Shown here in pieces: positions 42,009-48,318 of a DNA stretch of 48,318 nucleotides. The notes below the pieces were generated by a model that was not told the DNA's origin, made no database searches, and worked only from the letters and a program-made list of their open reading frames with translations. The stretch spans positions 1-48,318 of the forward strand of contig CAZRGV010000035.1 of NCBI GenBank assembly GCA_964599655.1. The letters are read 5' to 3'. The translations under genes were made by a program, and so were the position numbers. Source of the DNA: CAZRGV01 sp964599655. GTDB taxonomy: Bacteria > Planctomycetota > Planctomycetia > Isosphaerales > Isosphaeraceae. The first letter of the stretch is position 1, and each line of letters begins with the position of its first letter.

Positions 42009-42807
42009 GACGCGAATCATCCCCGTCCTGGACGTGAAAGCCGGTCAGGCCGTGCATGCCCTGGCCGGTCGGCGCGCCCATTATCAGCCGTTGCGAAGTC
42101 GTTTGCACGAGGGCTTCCATCCCATCGATCTGGCGCTCGCGTTTCGAAACCGACTCGGGTTCCGCGAGCTGTACCTCGCTGACCTGGATGCGATCGACGG
42201 AGCCCCCCCTTCCCTGTCGCTCTACCGAGCGATTCAGGCGCTCGGCCTGTCGCTCTGGGTGGATGCCGGAATTCGCGGACCCGGCGAGGTGTCTCCGTTG
42301 TTTGACGCGGGCGTGGCGACGGTGATCGTGGGCCTGGAGACGATTCGAGGGCCCGACGCCCTGGAGGCGATCGTGGAGCGCTTCGGCCCGGATCGAATCG
42401 TCTTCAGCCTTGATCTCCGCGAGGGACGTCCCGTGCTTCCCTCGGCGAGACGTTGGGGGAACGACGGCCACGACGCCATCGCCATCGCCGACAAAGCGAT
42501 CCGATGTGGAGTGACTCGCCTCCTCGTCCTCGACCTGGCCAGGGTCGGAACCGGAACCGGAACGGGTTCCAGCGCTCTGATCAAGAATCTACGAGTGGCC
42601 CATCCTCCGCTGGAACTGATCGCCGGTGGAGGAATCTCCGGCCCGGACGACCTGGGAACGCTGGAGCGGGCCGGCGCCTCGGCGGTCCTGATCGGCTCGG
42701 CCCTGCACGATGGTCGGATGACTCCCGACCTGTGCCGTCGAGCGAACCTTGAGCCGCGCTCTTCGGAACCAGGACTGCGGCTCGGCCCGGATGGCGCGAA
42801 TCCGTGA
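42007..42807 (+). CDS. HisA/HisF-related TIM-barrel protein of the H4MPT-associated family
   Basis: 266 aa. It begins RIIPVLDVKAGQAVHALAGR (a HisA-like Asp at strand 1) and carries LYLADLDAIDG, WVDAGIRGPGEV, TVIVGLETIRG, FSLDLREGRPVL and LIAGGGISGPDDLGTLERAGASAVLIGSALHDG, the half-barrel phosphate-binding repeats. The extended GRRAHYQPLRSRL after strand 1 is typical of the hisA/hisF-related family (TIGR00734) found with methanopterin/methanofuran genes rather than true HisA. Its start codon overlaps the start of the divergent fusion gene. Its substrate in the pathway is not established. Confidence 0.85.
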   Translation: MTRIIPVLDVKAGQAVHALAGRRAHYQPLRSRLHEGFHPIDLALAFRNRLGFRELYLADLDAIDGAPPSLSLYRAIQALGLSLWVDAGIRGPGEVSPLFDAGVATVIVGLETIRGPDALEAIVERFGPDRIVFSLDLREGRPVLPSARRWGNDGHDAIAIADKAIRCGVTRLLVLDLARVGTGTGTGSSALIKNLRVAHPPLELIAGGGISGPDDLGTLERAGASAVLIGSALHDGRMTPDLCRRANLEPRSSEPGLRLGPDGANP

Positions 42808-42961
42808 GATGATCGTGTCAGGCCAGTTGAATCGCCGGGCCGTCCGACGCCATGGAATCCCGTCAACGGCCCAGGCGCGATCGCTCGACGACACGACCCA
42901 AATCCGGTCCGAGTTTGAGACGAGACCTTCTGGAACCGTCGTCCTTCGTCGGGTAGGCACC

Positions 42962-43000
42962 GCCCACCGAACATCCGAACGCGCAAGAGGTTCAGTGGGC
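42962..43000. repeat. Imperfect hairpin, GCCCAC...GTGGGC
   Basis: GCCCACCGAAC (42962-42972) pairs with GTTCAGTGGGC (42990-43000) with one mismatch and a 17-nt loop, between the convergent HisA-like and malate dehydrogenase genes. The neighbouring sequence (GTAGGCACC, CATGCCCAAC) shows more arm-like copies, so it may be a decayed repeat unit or a transcript-end hairpin. Confidence 0.4.
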
Positions 43001-43043
43001 CATGCCCAACCTTCGAACCGCGGGTCTTCCCGGTGATTCGGTC

Positions 43044-44030
43044 TCAGGGTAGTAGGGCCGAAACGAGGGCGGCCTCGTGCTCGAGTTCGGCGATATTGGC
43101 CGCGATCCGCTCCTGGGCGTACGAATCGAGGTACATTCCATGCACGATCGACCAGGTCTTTCCATCCTCGGTCCGGAGCGGGAAACCAAAGATCAGGTCG
43201 CGTGGAACGCGGTAGGCGCCATCCGAAACGACCGCGGCACCGAAATGCCGCTCAAAGGGGGTCGGCCTCGTGATCGAGTGAATCGTTCCCAGGATGGCCT
43301 GAGCCGCTGTCGCCGCGGGCGAGGCGCCACAAAGTTTGATGACCTCATCGCTCCGGTGCGCCACGGTCGGCTCGAACACCTGGCGCGCCCAATCGGGATC
43401 GTTGATCACCTCGTCGGCGCGCCGGTCGTCAATGAACGAGTTGTGCAGATCGGGGTAGACCAAGTTGCTGTGATTGCCCCAGATCGTGACCCGGTTGACG
43501 TGGGAGACCGCGACGCCGGCCTTCTCGGCGATCAACGAAGTGGCTCGCATCCGATCGAGCCGATTCATCGCGAACCAGTGTTCGGCCGGAACGTTCGGCG
43601 CGTACGCCTTGGCGATGTAGCAATTGGTGTTGCACGGATTGGCCACCACCAGCACGCGGGCCATCGGCGAAGACTCGTTGATCGCTCGCCCATGCTCCAC
43701 GAAGATCGGCGCGTTGGCCAGCAGGAGGTCCGTCCGCCTCTCGGTCTCGAAGCGGCGTCCCCGGCCGCCCACGAGAATCACCCAGTCGGCACCCTCAAAC
43801 GCCTCTCGAGGTTCGGAGCTGATCCTCAATCGGCTCAGCAACGGAAAGGCGCAATCCTTCAACTCGAGCGACTCGGCTTCGAGCAGGTTCATCCGCTCCT
43901 TGGTTTCCAGCAGGCTCAGCTCCACCGGATGTTCGGCCCCGAACAAACCACCCGCGGCGATCCGGAAGACGAGGGAGTAACCAATCCGGCCACCTGCGCC
44001 GGATAGAGCAACGCGAATCGGCTCCGACAT
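43044..44030 (-). CDS. Malate dehydrogenase-family protein
   Basis: A 328-aa NAD-dependent dehydrogenase, probably malate-oxaloacetate. Start ATG 44030 (MSEPIRVALSGAGGRIGYSL): the Rossmann motif is intact. VVANPCNTNCYIA, MNRLDRMRATSLIAEKAG (the usual form is MTRLDHNRA) and IWGNHSNLVYPD (catalytic His) match the cytosolic MDH type. The mobile substrate loop reads GGRGRRFETERRTDLL instead of the usual GMxRxDLL, although the arginines are kept. Substrate preference could therefore differ. It lies beside the C1-cofactor cluster, convergent with it. Promoter at 44162-44191. Confidence 0.9.
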   Translation of the reverse strand: MSEPIRVALSGAGGRIGYSLVFRIAAGGLFGAEHPVELSLLETKERMNLLEAESLELKDCAFPLLSRLRISSEPREAFEGADWVILVGGRGRRFETERRTDLLLANAPIFVEHGRAINESSPMARVLVVANPCNTNCYIAKAYAPNVPAEHWFAMNRLDRMRATSLIAEKAGVAVSHVNRVTIWGNHSNLVYPDLHNSFIDDRRADEVINDPDWARQVFEPTVAHRSDEVIKLCGASPAATAAQAILGTIHSITRPTPFERHFGAAVVSDGAYRVPRDLIFGFPLRTEDGKTWSIVHGMYLDSYAQERIAANIAELEHEAALVSALLP

Positions 44031-44161
44031 GGATCTACCCCCCAAGAAGGACGGTTGGGGATGGGCGTTCAGGGACGGTTCGTCGCCGTGGCTTCGACCG
44101 ACGGACCACGAAAAGGGGGGGAATCGTGCCCATCCGGTGTTTCGCGAAAGCCTCTCGAATC

Positions 44162-44191
44162 ATTCTAGGAGAACCCGCGACACGTCAGCAA
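44162..44191 (-). promoter_or_regulatory. Sigma70-type promoter for the malate dehydrogenase gene
   Basis: Minus strand: TTGCTG (44186-44191), 18-nt spacer, TAGAAT (44162-44167), about 130 nt before the start at 44030. Confidence 0.42.
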
Positions 44192-44223
44192 GCCACACTC
44201 GCGAACGTTGCGGGTTCCTGGCG

Positions 44224-45033
44224 TCACCGATGGCGACGAACCGCGTAGATCGGCACGCCTCCCGGCCCGAGAATGAAAACATTCGGCATGTCATTGGCCG
44301 GAGTCGAGGTGTAAGGAATCTTGAAGTGGACATTCGGGTTAATGTAGAAATCCGATGGCTTTGTGAACAAGGTTGGGTGAACGCTATACTCGCCCACCGA
44401 ATTCAGAATCGCGTTGAACGCGCGGTTGACGGCGTCGATCGGTCCCGAATTGGCCAGCGTGCCGTCCTGGTTATAGACGGGCGGGTTGGTCTGCAAGTAT
44501 TGCTCGAGCTCGGACAGCTGCGTCTGCGCGAACGGAATCAGCGAGTCCTGGGCCCGAGGCGTGAATCGGGGAGCGTTCTGCAACGATGGCTGAACCCGGT
44601 TCGTCGTGAACTGGAGCAACGAGAGCGCCTGAGAAATCTGCTGGTTGAGCAATTGGATGTAGTTGTTCAGCGTCGGCGGCGAGGGAATGGTGCCGATCTG
44701 AAGATTCGCGGTGTTGCCGATGGCCGCGAGCGGAATCCTGAGGTTCGTTCCTTGCGCGCTGACGGGAACCTTCAGGTAATTCTGAGTAAACGCCTGAAAG
44801 GCATTGTTGATCTGAATCGTCACGGTGCTGGAGGTTGAGAGCCGGACCTTCAGAGTTTCGATGGTGGCCTTGTGGAAAGTGGCCGGTCCGAGCACCGGTT
44901 GATGAGCCAACCGTTCGGCCCGGACCTCGGCGATCGCGGCCCATCCCGCGGGTACGTGGCTCAACAGGTCGCGAGGCTCGAGCATGCCTTCGAACGCCTC
45001 GAGAGTCGATCGGGTCCGGCGTGACCTCGTCAT
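44224..45033 (-). CDS. Secreted protein with planctomycete LEPRxLLS leader
   Basis: 269 aa. ATG 45033 (GAGGG 8 nt upstream) gives MTRSRRTRSTLEAFEGMLEP followed by RDLLSHVPAGW. Basic residues and then LExRxLLS form a leader often seen on planctomycete exported proteins. The rest is rich in Gln, Asn and Thr (TVTIQINNAFQAFTQNYLK; LQIGTIPSPPTLNNYIQLLN), with long helical stretches and no Cys. No catalytic motif. Probably exported or surface-bound; the function is unknown. The 417 nt upstream shows only frames of random composition. Confidence 0.7.
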   Translation of the reverse strand: MTRSRRTRSTLEAFEGMLEPRDLLSHVPAGWAAIAEVRAERLAHQPVLGPATFHKATIETLKVRLSTSSTVTIQINNAFQAFTQNYLKVPVSAQGTNLRIPLAAIGNTANLQIGTIPSPPTLNNYIQLLNQQISQALSLLQFTTNRVQPSLQNAPRFTPRAQDSLIPFAQTQLSELEQYLQTNPPVYNQDGTLANSGPIDAVNRAFNAILNSVGEYSVHPTLFTKPSDFYINPNVHFKIPYTSTPANDMPNVFILGPGGVPIYAVRRHR

Positions 45034-45450
45034 CCTTGCATCCCTCAAAGTCGGCCCGGATGGGGGAGGGCCGGAGATTCGAATCGTTTCGCCGCCTCCC
45101 TGACGGGCGGTCGTGCGATCCTTTTTGTATTTCCTCAATCGGGAGGGCCTGGTTCGCTCGTCAGTCTTTCTCATCGACACGAGAGCCGGATTCGCCGCTT
45201 GTAACGAGTAAGGTCGATGGAAGCGGCGCGCGGCGAGGGTCTGTGTCGTTTTCCGGTGAGAACCTGGCCCACCGCGGCGCGCAACCGATCCGATCCGATC
45301 CGGCCAGTCTCTGATCGAGTTTGTTTCGAAAGAGATCCCCCAGCCGAATCGGTCGGAGGATGGGGTCTCGCTGCGGGATTGCTCCGAAGTCGGATTCGCG
45401 GACCGGACGCCTTTGCCCGAATTCAGAATCTCCTCGGTCAGCCGACCTGT
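45034..45450. other. Noncoding region upstream of the LEPRDLLS protein
   Basis: About 417 nt between the RND terminator and the secreted-protein start. A reading frame runs through it on the minus strand, but its translation is Arg/Ser/Thr rich and unlike a protein. No confident promoter boxes; TACAAA near 45130 on the minus strand has no matching -35. Confidence 0.4.
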
Positions 45451-45496
45451 AAAGAAAAAAAGCGGCCCGGTGGGTCGCGAGGACCCACCGGACCGC
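45451..45496 (-). terminator. Intrinsic terminator of the RND pump gene
   Basis: A 15-pair stem with one mismatch: GCGG plus CCGGTGGGTC (45462-45476) with GACCCACCGG plus CCGC (45482-45496), 5-nt loop. On the minus strand it is followed by a T-rich tract (45451-45460). It lies 35 nt after the stop at 45531. A classical rho-independent terminator. Confidence 0.9.
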
Positions 45497-45530
45497 AGGT
45501 GACGCCGAGGCGTCTTGTTCCGCGTCGGAA

Positions 45531-48318
45531 TCAGATCCACCCCGCGTCCGGGCTCGGCTCGATCGGGGTTTCCGGCTGAGGCTGGCGTCGCAAGGCGTCG
45601 GCTGGCTTGTCGCGAACCGCCAGTGAGTAGAGGGACGGCACGACGAGCAGGGTCGTCACCAGACCGGCCAGCAGACCGCCGATGACGGCTCGGCCCAGCG
45701 GGGCGTTGGCTTCGCTGCCGCGCTCGATGGCCATGGCCATCGGGATCAGGGCGAAGAAGGCGGCGAGGGCCGTCATGACGACGGGCCGCACGCGGATCGA
45801 CGCGGCCTTGCGAATGGCCTGGTCGGGCGTCAGCCCCTCTTCGACCCGGAGGTTCTGGGCGAAGTCGACCAGCAGCACCGTGTTCGACACGACGATGCCG
45901 ACCATGAAGATCACGCCCAGCAGCGATTGCACGTTGATGGCCGTGTGCGTCAGGTAGAGCATCGTGATCACGCCCACCAGGCCGATCGGCACGGCGAAGA
46001 GGATGACCAGCGGCGTGATGTACGACTTGAACAGCGAGACCATCAGGAAGTAGATCAGAAGCGAGGCCAGGATCAGGCCAAGCCCCAGGTCGTGGAAGGT
46101 CTGCTGCATGCGTTCATACTCGCCGCTGAGCACGATCTTGGTGCCCTTGAGCGTCTTGCCCCGGCCTTCAGAACTCGGGTCGTAGGGAGCCCAGGAGCCG
46201 TCTTCTTGACGCTTCCCGAACTGGTCGATGACGTTGACGACATCATCGGCGACGTGGCCAAGGTCGCGCCCTTGCACGCCCATCGTCAGCTCGATGGTCG
46301 GCTGGATGTTGTAGTGCTTGACCTCGGTCGGCACGGTCGTCTTCGTGATCGTGACCAGGTTCCGCAAGGGGACCGGCGCCTTCTGGTCCGGACCCGTGAT
46401 CGGGATGTCGAGAAGCGTCTCGATCGACTTGATGTCCTTCTCGAAGTACGACACCCCGACGAAGTACTGGTTGTGGCTCTTGGGATCGATCCAGAAATTC
46501 TTCTTGTTGAACTGAATCGACGAGTTGAACGCCGCGACGACGTTCCGCATCACGTCGACCTGGGTCAGTCCGAGGTCAGCGGCCTTGGCCCGGTCCACGT
46601 TGATGAAGTACTCAGGGTAATTGAGCCGCTGGATCACACGAGCGTCGACGACGCCGTCAATCTTCTCGGCCTTCGCCTTGATCGCCGTGGCGATGGCGTG
46701 GGCTTGCTTCTGGTCCTTGCCCGTCACGCGGATATTGATCGGCGTCGACTTGCCTTCGTTCATGGCGCCTCGGATCATGCCGCCGGCGTCGAACGAGAAC
46801 TCGAGATCATCGAAGCGATGATCCGCGTGGAATCCGCGCCGGAGCAGGTCGACATATTCCTGGGCCGACTTGGATCGGTGCTCGGAAAGCTGGACCTTGA
46901 TGACGGTGTCCATCGGACCAGCGTTGGGCGTGTAGGCGGCCGACCAGTCCGGCGTGACGCCCAGCTCGGAGATGAACAGCTCGAGGTCGTGGTGCGGAAT
47001 CGTTTTACGGATGAAGGATTCGACCTCCTTGATCCGTTCCTCGGTCAACTCGATCCGGAGTCCGGAGGGTGCCCGAACGTACATTTCGAAGGCGCCGGCG
47101 TCCACCTCGGGGAAGAACTCGCGGCGGAGCTGGGTGCCGAGACCGAGGATGGTGGCCACGAGCAGCCCGACGGCGACCGCGACGACCAGCAGACGAACGC
47201 GCATGACCCGATCGAGAAGCCGGGTGTACCAGCGGATCCCCGCCTCGATCATCCCTTCCCACCGAGCGAACGCCCGCGAGAGCAAGCCTTTCTTCGGGTG
47301 CGCCGAGCCGTTCTCGATCTGGAACTGGTCATGACCATGGCCACCGTGGCTGCCGTTGTTGTGATCGGCCGAGCCGTGACCTGATCCATGAGTGGCATGG
47401 GCGCTGAGCCAGCCCGCGGCTCGGGCCGGCACGAACGATCGTGACAAGATATACGCCGAAACCATCGCGAAGGTGACCGCCAGAGCCATCGGCCGGAAAA
47501 GGAACTGGCCCATGCCTGGCATGAGTGCCAGCGGCGAAAGCACCAGGAGGGTACAGAGGCTGGCCACCAGCTCGGGCATCGCCACCTCGCTGGCCCCAAG
47601 GAACGCCGCTTCATCCGTCGTGGCGCCCATCCCCAGGTGTCGGTGGGTGTTCTCCAGGCAGATGATCGCACTATCGACCATCGGCCCGATGGCCAGCGAC
47701 AGACCGGCCAGCGTCATGACGTTGATCGTGTTGCCGGTGAAGTACAAGCCGCAAAGCGCGGCCATGACCGCCAGCGGCAGCGTCAACACGGCGATCATCG
47801 TCATCCGCCACTCGCCGAGGAACAGCAGAATCACCAGCGAGCACAAAACGGCCCCGAGGATGCCTTCCTGCATCAGGCTCTCGATCGACTTCTCGACATA
47901 GACCGACTGATCCATGACGAGCTGGAGATTGATACCCGGCCGGGTCAGCCGCGACTGAAAACCGTCGAGCTGGCTTCGCAGGGTCTGTACGACGCTCAGG
48001 GTACTGGCCCCGAGCTGGCGGAACACCGGAATGTACACCTGGCGTGCGCCGTCGACCCGCACGACGTTTGTCTGGATGAAGCTGGAGTCCATCGGCTTGG
48101 CGACGTCGCGCACGTAGGCCGCGTTGCCGTGCCGGCTCCGGAGCGGAATGTCGCCCATGTCCTCGACGTTCAGGAACATCGAGTTGCTGTCGATGGCGTA
48201 GTCCGTCGTACCGAACTTGGCGTCGCCGGTCGGCAGGAAGACGTTGTACTTGTCCATCGCATCCATGACGTCCAGCGGCGAGAGGTTCCGCGCCTGCATT
48301 TTCTCGCGGTCGAGGTAG
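45531..48318 (-). CDS. RND-family efflux transporter permease, incomplete at the window edge
   Basis: At least 928 aa are visible; the N-terminus lies beyond the edge (the frame is open to 48318 and enters at YLDREKMQARNLSPLDVMDA). It is an inner-membrane proton-driven trimeric pump. Visible parts: porter domain, then helices with IGPMVDSAIICLENTHRH (proton-relay Asp; the MVDxAI and ENxH form resembles the heavy-metal CusA/CzcA type more than the drug-efflux VDD type), second porter repeat, and closing helices with GIVVSNTVLLVDFA. A His/Gly/Asp-rich loop, HATHGSGHGSADHNNGSHGG, sits between the halves (about 47330-47400) and could bind metal. A strong terminator follows. Membrane-fusion and outer-membrane partners would lie outside the window. 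Confidence 0.93.
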   Translation of the reverse strand, partial: YLDREKMQARNLSPLDVMDAMDKYNVFLPTGDAKFGTTDYAIDSNSMFLNVEDMGDIPLRSRHGNAAYVRDVAKPMDSSFIQTNVVRVDGARQVYIPVFRQLGASTLSVVQTLRSQLDGFQSRLTRPGINLQLVMDQSVYVEKSIESLMQEGILGAVLCSLVILLFLGEWRMTMIAVLTLPLAVMAALCGLYFTGNTINVMTLAGLSLAIGPMVDSAIICLENTHRHLGMGATTDEAAFLGASEVAMPELVASLCTLLVLSPLALMPGMGQFLFRPMALAVTFAMVSAYILSRSFVPARAAGWLSAHATHGSGHGSADHNNGSHGGHGHDQFQIENGSAHPKKGLLSRAFARWEGMIEAGIRWYTRLLDRVMRVRLLVVAVAVGLLVATILGLGTQLRREFFPEVDAGAFEMYVRAPSGLRIELTEERIKEVESFIRKTIPHHDLELFISELGVTPDWSAAYTPNAGPMDTVIKVQLSEHRSKSAQEYVDLLRRGFHADHRFDDLEFSFDAGGMIRGAMNEGKSTPINIRVTGKDQKQAHAIATAIKAKAEKIDGVVDARVIQRLNYPEYFINVDRAKAADLGLTQVDVMRNVVAAFNSSIQFNKKNFWIDPKSHNQYFVGVSYFEKDIKSIETLLDIPITGPDQKAPVPLRNLVTITKTTVPTEVKHYNIQPTIELTMGVQGRDLGHVADDVVNVIDQFGKRQEDGSWAPYDPSSEGRGKTLKGTKIVLSGEYERMQQTFHDLGLGLILASLLIYFLMVSLFKSYITPLVILFAVPIGLVGVITMLYLTHTAINVQSLLGVIFMVGIVVSNTVLLVDFAQNLRVEEGLTPDQAIRKAASIRVRPVVMTALAAFFALIPMAMAIERGSEANAPLGRAVIGGLLAGLVTTLLVVPSLYSLAVRDKPADALRRQPQPETPIEPSPDAGWI

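Noticed and set aside
45927..47384. A 485-codon plus-strand frame opposite the RND pump
   Set aside because: Composition rich in Asp, Val, Arg and Leu, typical of the antisense of a high-GC gene; no motif.

Overview
The window looks like a piece of a planctomycete chromosome, most likely from the Isosphaeraceae. It is uniformly GC-rich. It carries two sulfatases, a Tat-exported Gfo/Idh/MocA oxidoreductase, a 3-keto-disaccharide hydrolase (DUF1080) protein, a membrane-anchored Ser/Thr kinase with beta-helix repeats, secreted proteins with an LExRxLLS-type leader, and a tetrahydromethanopterin/methylofuran-type C1 gene set. All of these are typical of that phylum. The assignment rests on gene content, not on a marker gene. 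Three runs of N (2625-2648, 7521-7620, 9146-9174) show it is a draft scaffold.

Layout. 1-3175: edge of a palindromic repeat array, a small secreted protein, an ankyrin protein and poorly coding DNA. 3176-11783: a catabolic and exported block (Gfo/Idh oxidoreductase, two sulfatases, VOC protein, SMP-30/gluconolactonase-like protein, alpha/beta hydrolase, small secreted protein), interrupted at 6969-7793 by a long tandem palindrome array. 11832-19133: an RlhA-like U32 protein and a 1365-aa receptor-like Ser/Thr kinase. 19159-24109: core genes (coaX-mnmE-like, rpmA-obgE, a shortened ECF sigma factor, queC). 24142-29617: exported or membrane proteins of unknown role, an enolase-superfamily enzyme and an HTTM protein with its partner. 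29999-34313: dxr and rseP, flanked by two stand-alone receiver-domain proteins. 34649-39121: an alpha/beta hydrolase, an M24-fold protein lacking metal ligands, an M50 protease and a DUF1080 protein. 39279-42807: the methylofuran/H4MPT-type cluster. 43044-48318: malate dehydrogenase, a secreted LEPRDLLS protein and an incomplete RND efflux pump.

The most notable system is 39279-42807. An MfnE-like amino-acid kinase follows, by three bases, a single polypeptide that joins an ATP-grasp ligase (MfnD-like) to an ASKHA/hydantoinase-like domain (MfnF / H4MPT-linked C1-transfer family). A HisA/HisF-related protein is transcribed divergently, with its start codon overlapping that of the fusion. If the family assignments hold, three consecutive or coupled steps of furan-cofactor biosynthesis are carried by two translationally coupled genes.

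Other points of interest are a palindrome array with alternating 37/58-nt periods, an ECF sigma factor that has lost the region 2-4 linker and part of region 4, an MnmE-like GTPase without the C-terminal cysteine motif, a perfect VNFGx pentapeptide repeat in a secreted protein, and an intrinsic terminator that points antisense between rpmA and obgE. Several intergenic regions hold good sigma70-type promoters (17-18 nt spacers), and these also helped in choosing start codons.
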